DNA of 64,000 nucleotides from Mobilicoccus sp032056465 (GCF_032056465.1 NZ_DAMBCL010000003.1); one strand, 5' to 3'; shown: positions 32,836 through 41,667, numbered from the stretch's first letter. Notes: generated by a model not told the origin, from the sequence alone. Program-made: numbers and translations.

Positions 32836-33900
32836 TCAGTGGGCGACCCCCTCGTCGTCGAGGGCTTGCACGAAGCGCGCACGGGCCCGGTCCCACACCG
32901 CCCCGTCGGGGAGTTCCAACATCGTCGGCAGGAGGTCCTCGGCGTAGGTGGCCGAGGCCTCGGCGGGCAGGAGCGAGGGGAGGTTGTCGATCGCGACGAT
33001 GCGCACCTGCGGCCGTGCCCCGTCGGGATCGGCGGGCCTGAGGACGCGCGCAGGTTCCTCCCACGACGTCAGCTCGTCGTAGACCGGCAGGAGGTTGAGG
33101 TCGGAGGTGACGTCGCACGTGACGTCGGAGATCACCGACAGGCGCCGCCCCGGGGCGTCGAGGTCCTCACCGGTGACGAACGGCGGCGCGGGGGAACTCA
33201 CCATCACGCAGTTGACGAGGATGTCGTGGTCGAGCAGCGCCTCCTTGTCGAGGTTCGCCGTCTCGGCGATGTCCCACCGGGTCACCGTGATCCCGGCGAC
33301 CTCGAGCGCGTCGCACGCGCCACGTCCGCTGCGCCCCAGGGCCCCGACGACCAGGGCTCGCGCTCCGTCGTCCCCCGCGCCGCCCTCGCGCAGCAACGCG
33401 TCGAGGTCCTCCTTGCTCCGGCGCTTCATGTCGGGCTCGAGGTGTCCGCGGTGCTCGAGGGCCGCGAGCGCGGCCCCGACGTACCCGGCCCAGTACCCGA
33501 AGGCCGCGACGCGGCGACCGTCCTCGTGGACGAGGTACTCGAGGTCGAGCAGCGTCCCGCCGCCCGCGACGAACCGGCCGAGCAGGTGCGCGGCGCCGTG
33601 CTGGTGCTTGTACGCGTGGCCGAAGTAGATGTGGTCCCGCAGCGGGCCGTCACCCTCGGGGAGTTCCTTGAGGCCGACGACGATCGCACCCTCGGGCGCA
33701 TCGGCCCACGTCCCCGTCGCGGCGGTGTCGCAACCGGCGTCGACGTACTCCTGCAGGGAGAAGGCGCGCTGGTCGCTCTCCTCCACGGTGATCGGGAACC
33801 CGGCCTCGCGCAGGACGCGTGCCGTGTGCGGCGAGATCGCCGCCCGTCCCTCACCGGGTCGCACCTCGTGTCGGAGCCAGAGCAGGGGACGGTCGGTCAT
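32836..33900 (-). CDS. Saccharopine dehydrogenase (lysine-forming)-like protein
   Basis: 354 residues. It resembles yeast Lys1-type saccharopine dehydrogenase and alanine dehydrogenase: N-terminal LWLRHEVRPGEGRAAISP, KELPEGDGPLRDHIYFGHAYKHQ, FGYWAGYVGAALA, a Rossmann segment ALVVGALGRSGRGACDAL and NLPSLLPAEAS. The enzyme family uses NAD to interconvert saccharopine, lysine and 2-oxoglutarate. A stand-alone Lys1-like gene in an actinobacterium may serve lysine degradation or another amino dehydrogenase reaction. AAGGAG lies 6 nt before the ATG. It follows the nitrilase gene by 66 bp, probably in the same unit. Confidence 0.88.
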   Translation of the reverse strand: MTDRPLLWLRHEVRPGEGRAAISPHTARVLREAGFPITVEESDQRAFSLQEYVDAGCDTAATGTWADAPEGAIVVGLKELPEGDGPLRDHIYFGHAYKHQHGAAHLLGRFVAGGGTLLDLEYLVHEDGRRVAAFGYWAGYVGAALAALEHRGHLEPDMKRRSKEDLDALLREGGAGDDGARALVVGALGRSGRGACDALEVAGITVTRWDIAETANLDKEALLDHDILVNCVMVSSPAPPFVTGEDLDAPGRRLSVISDVTCDVTSDLNLLPVYDELTSWEEPARVLRPADPDGARPQVRIVAIDNLPSLLPAEASATYAEDLLPTMLELPDGAVWDRARARFVQALDDEGVAH

Positions 33901-33966
33901 GACGCTCTCCTTCATCGCAGGGATCACCTCTCGTGCCGACCCTAGGGCAGGTGAGCGAGCCCACGT

Positions 33967-34869
33967 TCAGGAGGGACCCGGCCGCCTCTCGGGCAACGGG
34001 GTCGCGACCACCGACATGCGCCGATCGGGCAGGACGGGGAAGGACTCCCGGGCGTCCCGGACGGCGGCGAGGTCGAAGTCGACGACGGCGACCTGCGTCG
34101 GGGCGGCGGCTCCCTCGCCCTCGTCCTCACCACCGCCCATCGGTGTCGAGACGGCCTCTCCCCATGCGTCGATCACGGCGCTGCGTCCGCCCATCGGGGT
34201 GCGGCCGTCGACTCCCACGGCGTTGACCCCGACGACGGCGCACTGGTTCTCGACGGCTCGCGCTCGCAGCAGGAGGTCCCACACGCCGATGCGTCGTCGC
34301 GGCCAGGACGCGGGGATCACCATGAGCTCGGCGCCGGCCGCGACCTGGGCGCGGTAGAGCTCGGGGAAGCGCATGTCGTAACAGATCGACAGGCCGGCGC
34401 GCACGGTGGCGCCGGTGCGCGTGGGCAGGTCCGCGACGACGACCTCCTCACCCCCGGTGAGCAGCTCGCCCTCGAGCCCGCCGGCGGCGAAGCGGTGGAT
34501 CTTGCGGTAGGTCGCGAGGCGCTCCCCGCTCGGGGTGAGGACGATCGACGTGTTGTGCAGGGCGCCGTCCGTGTCGCGTTCGAGGATCGACCCGAGGTGT
34601 ACGAGGGCGCCGGTGTCGCGGGCGAGGTCGGCCATCGCCGCGGACGTCGGCCCGTCGAGGGACTCGGCGCGTTCGGCCCAGGTGCGTGGGCGGAAGGCGC
34701 CGACGGCCCACAGCTCGGGCAGGACGACGAGGTCGACCTCCTCCCCCGCCAACCGTGCGGCGAGATCGGCGGCGACCCCGCGGGCCCTGTCGGCGACCGA
34801 GCCCTCCCGTTCCTCGTCGTCATAGGTGACCTGGGCGAGGGCGACCCGCAGGTGCTCGGCCGACGTCAC
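33967..34869 (-). CDS. Carbon-nitrogen hydrolase (nitrilase superfamily amidase)
   Basis: 300 residues with the full Glu-Lys-Cys triad: LPELW (E52), YRKIH (K123) and SICYDMRFPE (C163). The family cleaves amides or nitriles; the ICYDMRFPE form matches the Nit/omega-amidase and beta-ureidopropionase-like branches. A Gly/Glu insertion (GGGEDEGEGAAA) near residue 255 is unusual. The GTG start overlaps the stop of the CopD-CtaG gene (GTGA at 34866-34869), so it is coupled to a membrane protein with no obvious metabolic tie. Confidence 0.9.
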   Translation of the reverse strand: MTSAEHLRVALAQVTYDDEEREGSVADRARGVAADLAARLAGEEVDLVVLPELWAVGAFRPRTWAERAESLDGPTSAAMADLARDTGALVHLGSILERDTDGALHNTSIVLTPSGERLATYRKIHRFAAGGLEGELLTGGEEVVVADLPTRTGATVRAGLSICYDMRFPELYRAQVAAGAELMVIPASWPRRRIGVWDLLLRARAVENQCAVVGVNAVGVDGRTPMGGRSAVIDAWGEAVSTPMGGGEDEGEGAAAPTQVAVVDFDLAAVRDARESFPVLPDRRMSVVATPLPERRPGPS

Positions 34870-37001
34870 GCGAGCCCGCCTCCGGACTCGGGCGAACCGT
34901 GACCCCGTCGGCCGTGCGCGTGCTCGTGGCGGGCCCGGTATCGCGCCTCCTCGACCTCCTCGGCCCGTCGGAGGGCCTCGCCGCGCTGCCGCAGGGAGGC
35001 GTTGTAGGCCTCGAGCTCCGCGTCGTGGTCGCGCAGGGCCTGTCGGTCGGACCGTTTGGCCTCGTGCTCGTCGGCCTGCATCCACGTCGCGAGGACCAGC
35101 AACGCGAGGAACAGCATCGGGAACTCGCCGATGCCCCAGGTGATCAGGCCGCCGGCCTTCTGGTCCGCGAGCAGGTCGCCCACCCACGGCAGGTTGAGCT
35201 GGCGGAAGTACTCACCGCCGAGCAACGTGGCGGAGGAGGTGATGACGACACCGAAGAACGCGTGGAACGACATCGTCGCGAACAGGAGCACGAGCCTCAG
35301 GGACGGCGGCCAACGGCGGGGGCCGGGATCGACGCCGACGAGCGACCACGCGAACACGTACCCGGCGAGCATGAAGTGGACGACCATGATCATGTGCCCG
35401 GCGTGGGTGCGCAGGGCGAGGTCGAACAGCCGTGTGAAGTAGAAGATGTAGAGGCTGCCCGCGAAGTTGAACCCGGCGACGACCGGATTGGCCCAGAAGT
35501 TCATCCACCGCGAGTGGGCGGTGGCGAGCATGATCTCGCGCGGGCCCATCGTCTTGTCCTTGCGCGCCGTGAGCGTGCGGGCGGCCAGCGTGAGCGGCGC
35601 CCCGAAGGCCATGAGGACCGGGCCGCCCATCGTCAGCATCATGTGCATGATCATGTGGGCCGAGAACGTGAGCCGGCCGTAGACGCCGGGGGCCCCGCAG
35701 GTGGTCCACACGAACGCGATCCACCCGATCATCCAGAGCAGCGTGCGGTGGACGGGCCAGGTGTCGCCCCGCCGGTGGAGCTTGACGACGCCCGCGGTGT
35801 ACAGACCGATCGCGAGGATCGAGGCGAACAGGAAGATCCAGTCGGGGCGGAAGGTCGTGAACCAGTCCCATCCGGTGGGCGGCCCGCCCGGGTCGGGGTA
35901 GCCGGTGAGCGAGGTGACGACGTCCGGGGAGACCTGCTGGGACACCGGCGGGGCGGTGCGCGACATCGCGACGGCGACACCCGCGGCGAGGGCCATGAGC
36001 GCGATCTCCCCGGCGGCGAGGGTCGCGAACGCCTTGCTGTCGCGGTGGTCGGCCTGCAGCCGACCGATCATCGCCGCCCGCATCCGCCAGCCCGCGAACC
36101 CGAGGATGACGAACGCCGTGACCTTGGCGAGCAGGAGCAGGCCGTAGGGCGTGAGCAGATCGGCGGGGGCGGCGATCCGCAGGGAGGCGTTGAGGACGCC
36201 GGAGACGACGATGCCGCCGTACGCCCACAGCGCCAGGGTGGAGTACCGCGCGACAACGATCGGGAGATCGACCCCGAGGCTCCGCCGCAGGATGACGATC
36301 GCCATGAGTCCACCGAGCCACACGGAGGCCGCGGCCATGTGGACGGCGAGCGAGTTGACCGCGGTGTCGTGGGCGGCGGCGCCTCCGGAGTGGCCGGTGA
36401 GCGCGAGGACGAGCACCGCGACGAGACCGAGGACCGAGCCCCACGTCATCCCGGTCGTCGTCCGTGCGGCGAGGGCGCACAACGTCGCGCCGAGCGCGAG
36501 CAGCGCAGAGACGAACACGGCACGGAAGTAGTCGAAGTCGAGCGCCGAGGCGAGCTGGCCGCCGTAGGCCGGGTCCGTGATCGCGATGCCCGAGACGTTC
36601 GACATCCCGAAGACGATGGCGGCCAGAGAGGCGACGACCCACACCGAACCGGTGACGACCGCGAGTCGGCACGCCGCGCGGCGTCGGTCGGTGGAGACGC
36701 GTTCGGGGACGATCGTCCCGGCGAGCAGCAGGAGACCGATCGTCGCCGCCGCGGAGACGTCGAGGATCACCCGGGAGATCGGCACCCCCCAGCGGGCGAG
36801 CGCCCCGCCGTCGTCGAACCCGACCAGAGGCTGGAAGATGCCGCCGACGGTCCCGCCGACGGCCATCGCGACGAGGGCGACCACTCCCGCGAGCGCGAGG
36901 ACCGACGTCCGCAACGCCCCTTCCGCCGCCGCGACCGCGGCCGTCGGTGACGACGCCTGCGCCGAGGCGTGAGAACTGCGGACCCGTTCCGAAGTGGCCA
37001 T
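34866..37001 (-). CDS. CopD-CtaG fusion membrane protein
   Basis: 711 residues with about 14 membrane helices in two parts. The first (1-360) has the CopD copper-transport domain (HMAAASVWLGGLMAIVILR, YGLLLLAKVTAF). The second (about 370-650) is a CtaG/caa3 cytochrome oxidase assembly domain with His/Met-rich helices (HMIMHMMLTMGGPVLM, HAGHMIMVVHFMLAGY). Both domains deal with copper delivery to the respiratory oxidase. The C-terminus is a charged Arg/Glu coiled tail rich in His. The ATG at 37001 lies 7 nt after a -10-like TAGGCT, so it is probably leaderless. The divergent gene begins only 27 bp away. Confidence 0.92.
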   Translation of the reverse strand: MATSERVRSSHASAQASSPTAAVAAAEGALRTSVLALAGVVALVAMAVGGTVGGIFQPLVGFDDGGALARWGVPISRVILDVSAAATIGLLLLAGTIVPERVSTDRRRAACRLAVVTGSVWVVASLAAIVFGMSNVSGIAITDPAYGGQLASALDFDYFRAVFVSALLALGATLCALAARTTTGMTWGSVLGLVAVLVLALTGHSGGAAAHDTAVNSLAVHMAAASVWLGGLMAIVILRRSLGVDLPIVVARYSTLALWAYGGIVVSGVLNASLRIAAPADLLTPYGLLLLAKVTAFVILGFAGWRMRAAMIGRLQADHRDSKAFATLAAGEIALMALAAGVAVAMSRTAPPVSQQVSPDVVTSLTGYPDPGGPPTGWDWFTTFRPDWIFLFASILAIGLYTAGVVKLHRRGDTWPVHRTLLWMIGWIAFVWTTCGAPGVYGRLTFSAHMIMHMMLTMGGPVLMAFGAPLTLAARTLTARKDKTMGPREIMLATAHSRWMNFWANPVVAGFNFAGSLYIFYFTRLFDLALRTHAGHMIMVVHFMLAGYVFAWSLVGVDPGPRRWPPSLRLVLLFATMSFHAFFGVVITSSATLLGGEYFRQLNLPWVGDLLADQKAGGLITWGIGEFPMLFLALLVLATWMQADEHEAKRSDRQALRDHDAELEAYNASLRQRGEALRRAEEVEEARYRARHEHAHGRRGHGSPESGGGLA

Positions 37002-37007
37002 GGCGAC

Positions 37008-37023
37008 CAGCCTAGTTAGGCTG
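37008..37023. promoter_or_regulatory. Symmetrical divergent leaderless promoter
   Basis: Perfect palindrome CAGCCTAGTTAGGCTG. It provides TAGGCT on both strands: 37017-37022 on plus, 6 nt before the ATG at 37029; and 37009-37014 on minus, 7 nt before the ATG at 37001. Either two abutting leaderless -10 elements or one operator covering both starts. Confidence 0.65.
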
Positions 37024-37028
37024 AGGCC

Positions 37029-37907
37029 ATGCCCATGCACCCGGCCGCTCCCGAAGATCTGTCAGGTCTCGTCGATGCCTACACGCAGACTGCCCAGGCC
37101 ATCGTCGACCTTGCGTTCCCATGCACCGATCGTGACTTCGACAAGCCCACGGAGTGCCCGGGCTGGACGGTCAAGGATCAGCTGTCGCACATCGTCTCGG
37201 CCGAGTCCATGCTCATGGGGAGGCCCGATCCGCAGGTCGAGGTCCCCGACCACCCCCACCTGCACAGCGAACTCAACCGCGCGATCGAGGCCGGTGTCGA
37301 GCTGCGCCGTCCGCGCCCTGGTTCGGAGGTCGTCGCCGAGCTGCAGACCGTCGTCAACCGCCGACTCGGTCAGCTCCGCGACCTGCGCGACAACGAGCCC
37401 GAGGACCTCGACAGCGTGATGATCGAGATGCCGCCCGGCCCGATGCCGCTGCTCAAGGCGCTCCGCGTGCGCGTCAACGACCTGTGGTGCCACGAGCAGG
37501 ACATCCGCGCCGCCCTCGGTCGACCCGGCAACCTCGACTCCCTCGCCGCGGCGACGTTCTGTCAGACGGTCATGGACGCGCTGCCGATGATCGTGGTCCG
37601 CCGGGCCGGTGTGCCCACCGGTCGCGTCGTCATGATCGAGCTCACCGGGCCCGTCGTCGCGCGCACCGGAGTCCGCGTCGAGGAGGGTGAGGACGGGCGC
37701 CCGCACGGCTCCCTCATGTTCAGCGGTGGCACCGACGAGACCGGGCCCATCCCCGTCATCGGCAAGACGACGAGCATCCAGATCAGCACCGAGGCGTTCA
37801 CGCGCCGTGCCGCCGGCCGCCGCGCGACCAGCGAACTGCACTACTCGGTTCACGGTGACGACGAGGTCGCCCGTCGCGTGCTCGACGCGCTCGTCATCAC
37901 CCCCTGA
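37029..37907 (+). CDS. Maleylpyruvate isomerase family (DinB-like) protein
   Basis: 292 residues. The N-terminal DinB-like four-helix bundle has the metal-binding pattern: TECPGWTVKDQLSHI (His) and NDLWCHEQDIRAALG (His..Asp). The C-terminal half (about 170-290) is the MDMPI/SCP2-like part. Such proteins are predicted mycothiol-dependent isomerases or transferases in actinobacteria; actual substrate unknown. The TAGGCT element 6 nt upstream of the ATG points to a leaderless message. It shares the regulatory palindrome with the copper-handling gene on the other strand. Confidence 0.88.
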   Translation: MPMHPAAPEDLSGLVDAYTQTAQAIVDLAFPCTDRDFDKPTECPGWTVKDQLSHIVSAESMLMGRPDPQVEVPDHPHLHSELNRAIEAGVELRRPRPGSEVVAELQTVVNRRLGQLRDLRDNEPEDLDSVMIEMPPGPMPLLKALRVRVNDLWCHEQDIRAALGRPGNLDSLAAATFCQTVMDALPMIVVRRAGVPTGRVVMIELTGPVVARTGVRVEEGEDGRPHGSLMFSGGTDETGPIPVIGKTTSIQISTEAFTRRAAGRRATSELHYSVHGDDEVARRVLDALVITP

Positions 37908-37947
37908 CGCAGGCCCTCGGGCGTCGCTCGCCGCCGGCCCACCCCTC

Positions 37948-37980
37948 GCGCCCCGTCGTTCCCCCGGACCGACGGGGCGC
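37948..37980 (+). terminator. Terminator of the DinB-like gene
   Basis: Perfect 10-bp inverted repeat (37948-37957 with 37971-37980) with a 13-nt loop, 41 bp after the stop codon. Confidence 0.65.
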
Positions 37981-38098
37981 TCGTACCGGGGCGGCCGGCG
38001 TCATCGGTGTTCCGGGACCGAGATCGAGGGGCATATCCGCACCGTGGGCTTCTCTCCCGGGCGGGTTTCGCTCCTGGGCGCGGCCCGGTGGCGACGCG

Positions 38099-39577
38099 TC
38101 AGTGACGCGCGGCGACGCCGGTCGCGGCGGCGATGGCGAGGACGCTGCGGGGGTCGTAGGCCGTGCGCCACAGTCCGCCGTGGGCCGCGTGGGCGGCCTC
38201 GTCCTCCCAGGGGTGCGGAGGGGCCGGGACGTCGGCGCAGAGGTCGTGGACGAGGAGCGCGGCCATGAGCGTGTTGCTCGTCGCGGGGTCGAACACCTCG
38301 ACGCCGAACCGGTGGGCGCCGGCGTAGGCCGCAGCGAGGGCACGATTCCTCACGACCGAGCGGGTGCGGGTCGGTGGGGCGACGGCGAACGCGACGGGGA
38401 TCCCGCCCGCGCGGGCGTCGGTGGCCCGCCAGCGGTGCACCCGCTTGGCGAGCAGGTAGTTCGGGCCCTGCTGGGGGACGATGCAGTCGGTGACGCCCGG
38501 GCCGTCGTAGGTCTCGGGGTAGCCGGGGCGGTAGAGCGCGCCACGACTGAGCGTCCGCACGCCGGCCGTGAGGGCCCGCGCCCGGCGGCGCCGGTACCGA
38601 TCCCGCGAGTGCGCCGCCGCGGGGGGCGGCACGGCGAAGACGTCGGTCGGCGTGGCGAGGTAGGAGAGCGCGACGTCGTCCCGCCGCTGCAGCAGGCGCA
38701 CGGTGAGGGCGTCGGTGGCAGCGGAGAGGCGCAGGTTGAGGGCCCCGTCGGCGTACACGTAGTTGCCCAGGACGAGCCCCCGGCCGGGCGCGAGGTCGTC
38801 CACCCACGCGCCGATGCGGGGGAGGTCGTGGAGGAGATCGGCGCCCGCGCGCCCCTCGACCGGACGCACTTCGGTGTCCTGCATCGGCAGGTGGAGGGTC
38901 CCCGCGTACCGGCGCACATCGGGGAGCAGCGCCGTCCACAGCTCCGGGCGCGGGAGGTCGAGGGTGGCGACGTCCGCGCCCCAACGCAGGAGGCTGCGCA
39001 GCGGGCCCATCTCCGAGGCGGCGCCGAGGACGAGCACCGTGCGATCCGGCAGTGCGAGCCACTCGGGGTGGTCCTGCACGCGACGGACGGCGTCGGCGAG
39101 GTCGGGTTCGACGATGCCGCGCACGACCCAGTCGTCGAGCTGACGACGCAGGTCGTCGCCGGTGAGGCGGGTGCCGCGGTAGGGCACGGAGAGGTCGGTC
39201 TCGGGGGCGCCGACGCCGACGACGGTCTCGGTGGTGAGTGGGCCCTCGTCCCGAGTGGGCTCGTCGGCGCCCTCGGCGAGACGTTCGGCGAGCGGGATCT
39301 CCGGTCGTCCGGGGGTGAACCACCGCATGCGGGAGGCGAACGAGGCGAGCCCGTCGGCCGCGATGCGCCGGGCGATCTCGGGTGAGCCGAGGCCGTCCTC
39401 GACGAGGCGCCGGAAGTGCGCGGGATAGCGCTTGCGCCAGTCCTTCTCGCCCCGGGCGGCATCGGCGCCGGCCGGGTCGACACCCCGGAGCGCGTCCGCG
39501 ACCACCGCCCTCCCCAAGTCCGACGTGCTGCGTCGCCCGTCCGAGAGAGGGATGACCACACCGGTGGAATCGCTCAT
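38099..39577 (-). CDS. Unrecognised protein with Rossmann-like motif
   Basis: 492 residues that I do not recognise. A nucleotide-binding style segment VLVLGAASEMGP (181-192), followed by a strand ending in the acidic ATLDLPR, looks like a Rossmann beta-alpha-beta unit. Later come LGNYVYADGALNLRLSAATD, CIVPQQGPNYLLAKRVHRWR and a C-terminal helical part. It is soluble, with no signal peptide or membrane helix. It may be an NAD(P)-dependent or methyltransferase-like enzyme, but this is a guess. Codon use resembles the neighbours. It diverges from a LysR regulator over 111 bp, a typical regulator-target arrangement. Confidence 0.75.
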   Translation of the reverse strand: MSDSTGVVIPLSDGRRSTSDLGRAVVADALRGVDPAGADAARGEKDWRKRYPAHFRRLVEDGLGSPEIARRIAADGLASFASRMRWFTPGRPEIPLAERLAEGADEPTRDEGPLTTETVVGVGAPETDLSVPYRGTRLTGDDLRRQLDDWVVRGIVEPDLADAVRRVQDHPEWLALPDRTVLVLGAASEMGPLRSLLRWGADVATLDLPRPELWTALLPDVRRYAGTLHLPMQDTEVRPVEGRAGADLLHDLPRIGAWVDDLAPGRGLVLGNYVYADGALNLRLSAATDALTVRLLQRRDDVALSYLATPTDVFAVPPPAAAHSRDRYRRRRARALTAGVRTLSRGALYRPGYPETYDGPGVTDCIVPQQGPNYLLAKRVHRWRATDARAGGIPVAFAVAPPTRTRSVVRNRALAAAYAGAHRFGVEVFDPATSNTLMAALLVHDLCADVPAPPHPWEDEAAHAAHGGLWRTAYDPRSVLAIAAATGVAARH

Positions 39578-39676
39578 ACCTCTACCTTGGCACGATCCCG
39601 GACGGGCGTCTCGGCACGAACGTGCAGGTCGCCGGGCCCCACCTGTTCCCGACCCGCACCCGGCGCGTGCGGTCGC

Positions 39677-39682
39677 TACGCT
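39677..39682 (+). promoter_or_regulatory. Leaderless -10 element of LysR gene
   Basis: TACGCT, 6 nt, then the GTG start codon. No Shine-Dalgarno sequence. Confidence 0.55.
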
Positions 39683-39688
39683 CCCGGG

Positions 39689-40588
39689 GTGGACCTGCGC
39701 CGGATCGAGTACTTCGTGGCCGTGGTCGACCACGGCAGTGTGACGAAGGCCGCGGCGGCGCTGTTCATCGCGCAGCCGTCGCTGTCCCAGGCCATCCGCG
39801 CCCTGGAACGGGAGGTCGGGGTCGAGCTGTTCGACCGGTCGGGCCGCTCGCTCACGCTCACCCCAGCCGGGCGGACCTTCGAGGCCGGTGCCCGCGCCGC
39901 GCTGCGCGAGGCCGACCGCGCCCGAGAGCGCGTCGACGCCGTCCGGGACCTGCGGGCCGGGCGGCTGCGGGTCGCGACCACCCCACTGCTCGCCCTCGAC
40001 CCGCTGCCCGCCGCCGCGTCCCGGCTGCGGCAGCGGCATCCCGACATCCAGTTCCATGTGAGTCAGCCCGGCTCGGCGGCGGCGGTCGTCGGCGAGATCC
40101 GCTCCGGCCGCGCGGAGATCGGCCTCACCCACCTCGAGGTGCCCACGGGATCACTCCTCGTGCACCCCCTGCCCGAACAGGTCTTCGGCCTCGCCGTCTC
40201 GGCCGATTCGGCCGCCGGGATGCCCGACCCGTTCCCGCTCACGCGCCTCGCGGAGGTCCCCCTCGTCGCCGAGTGGGGCGACAGCGCCGGTCAGACCCCC
40301 GAGAGCGGCGTCGTCGACCGATACGGCGGGCGCGTGGTGATGTGGAGCGCCCACCCGCAGGCGATGTGGGAACTCGTGCGTCTCGGCGTCGGCGCCGCGA
40401 TCCTGCCCCTGCATCTCGACCTCGGCCGCGCGCGAGGTCGAGGCGTTCGGGTGTTCGAGACCGAGCCGGTCCTCACCCGCCGGGTCGGGGTCGTCCACCG
40501 CAACGGGCCGCTGTCGCCGGCCGCGCGGGCGTTCACCGAGATCCTCCTCCCGCCCCCGTCGTCGACGTCCCGGCCGCCGGGGCCGTGA
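39689..40588 (+). CDS. LysR family transcriptional regulator
   Basis: 299 residues. Winged helix-turn-helix RIEYFVAVVDHGSVTKAAAA...AQPSLSQAIRALEREVG and LFDRSGRSLTLTPAG, then a LysR substrate-binding domain (LRVATTPLLALDPL, RAEIGLTHLEVP). It probably controls the divergent Rossmann-like gene 111 bp away. The GTG start follows a TACGCT element with 6-nt spacing. Its last 56 bp run antisense through the end of a second LysR gene. Confidence 0.92.
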   Translation: MDLRRIEYFVAVVDHGSVTKAAAALFIAQPSLSQAIRALEREVGVELFDRSGRSLTLTPAGRTFEAGARAALREADRARERVDAVRDLRAGRLRVATTPLLALDPLPAAASRLRQRHPDIQFHVSQPGSAAAVVGEIRSGRAEIGLTHLEVPTGSLLVHPLPEQVFGLAVSADSAAGMPDPFPLTRLAEVPLVAEWGDSAGQTPESGVVDRYGGRVVMWSAHPQAMWELVRLGVGAAILPLHLDLGRARGRGVRVFETEPVLTRRVGVVHRNGPLSPAARAFTEILLPPPSSTSRPPGP

Positions 40589-41534
40589 CCCCCTCCCCCG
40601 CCATGGTCGTCCCCTCCCCCGGCGCGTCCTCGACCCACGTCGCCGCGAACTCGGTGAAGGCCCGCGCCACGATCGAGAGTTCGTCCCCGGAGTAGACGAG
40701 CCCGAACGCCCGCCGGATCGCCGGCACGGTGGGTCGACACTCGAGGCCGAGGTCGCTCGCGGCCTCGAGCATCGAGCGTTCGAGGAACGTCGCACCGATC
40801 CCGCGGGCGACGAACGACATCCGTGCCTCCCGGTGTTCGAGCACGGCGGCCGGTGGCGCGACCCGCCCCACCTGGGCGAGTTCGCGTTCGATGACGTCGG
40901 CGACCGCCGCGCCGTCGGGCACGATGACGAGCGGGATGTCGGGGAGCGCCCGCAACGGCACCGCCTCGCCGGGCGGCGGCAGGCCCGGCGTCCCCGGTGG
41001 CGCCGCGTACCAGTACTCCTGCCGGCCCAGGGGGAGGACGTCGAGCCGCAGGTCCCAGGGGCGCCCGGCCACCGCGGTCTCCAACGGCAGATGGAGGCAG
41101 AGCAGCTCGGCGTCGCCCTCGCGCAGCATCTCCAGGCCCTGCGGATCGGTGCGGATGCGGATCAGGCGCACCTGCACCGAGGGGAAACGGTCGTGGAAGG
41201 CGGCGAGCATCTCGACGAAGGCCCCTGCGGCCACCGGGGCGACGAGCGCGATGTCGAGGGTGCCGCGGAGGTGCTCCTCCCGGAGGTCCACCGAGGTGGC
41301 CGCCGAGGACAGCGCCCGCACGAGCCGTCGGCCCGGACCGACGAGCGCGTGCCCGGCCGACGTGGGCACCACGCCGCGGCCGATGCGATGGAACAGGTCG
41401 ACGCCGAGTTCCCGTTCGAGGGAGCGCAGGGCCGCCGAGATCGTCGGCTGCGCGACCCCGAGTTGGTGTGCCGCGGCGTTGATGCTGCCGTGGTCACGGA
41501 CCGCGAGGAAGTACTCGATCTTCTGCAGGTCCAT
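40533..41534 (-). CDS. LysR family transcriptional regulator
   Basis: 333 residues. Helix-turn-helix KIEYFLAVRDHGSINAAAHQ...AQPTISAALRSLERELG and LFHRIGRGVVPTSAG, then an effector domain (GTLDIALVAPVAAGAFVEML). The C-terminal 25 residues are Gly/Thr/Ala-rich and lie in the overlap with the convergent LysR gene. The ATG is preceded by TAGCGT and 7 nt, a leaderless arrangement. It lies 133 bp downstream of the two acyl-CoA dehydrogenase genes and may regulate them. The two LysR proteins are related but differ clearly in the effector domain. Confidence 0.92.
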   Translation of the reverse strand: MDLQKIEYFLAVRDHGSINAAAHQLGVAQPTISAALRSLERELGVDLFHRIGRGVVPTSAGHALVGPGRRLVRALSSAATSVDLREEHLRGTLDIALVAPVAAGAFVEMLAAFHDRFPSVQVRLIRIRTDPQGLEMLREGDAELLCLHLPLETAVAGRPWDLRLDVLPLGRQEYWYAAPPGTPGLPPPGEAVPLRALPDIPLVIVPDGAAVADVIERELAQVGRVAPPAAVLEHREARMSFVARGIGATFLERSMLEAASDLGLECRPTVPAIRRAFGLVYSGDELSIVARAFTEFAATWVEDAPGEGTTMAGEGVTAPAAGTSTTGAGGGSR

Positions 41535-41541
41535 GCGAGGA

Positions 41542-41547
41542 ACGCTA
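41542..41547 (-). promoter_or_regulatory. Leaderless -10 element of second LysR gene
   Basis: On the minus strand TAGCGT, 7 nt, then ATG. No Shine-Dalgarno sequence. Confidence 0.5.
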
Positions 41548-41667
41548 CCCGCGGGGCCGGGCGGGGGCCGGGGCTCGGCTCGGCGACACGAGGACCGGCG
41601 GTGGCGGCGCGGGGCCTCCCCGTCCACCGTGCCCGAGGCGTCGGCGTCGAATCCTCCGCGAGGCGTC

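Noticed and set aside
34899..36950. 683-codon plus-strand frame opposite CopD-CtaG
   Set aside because: Arg/Gly/Asp-rich shadow; the minus strand encodes many clear membrane helices.
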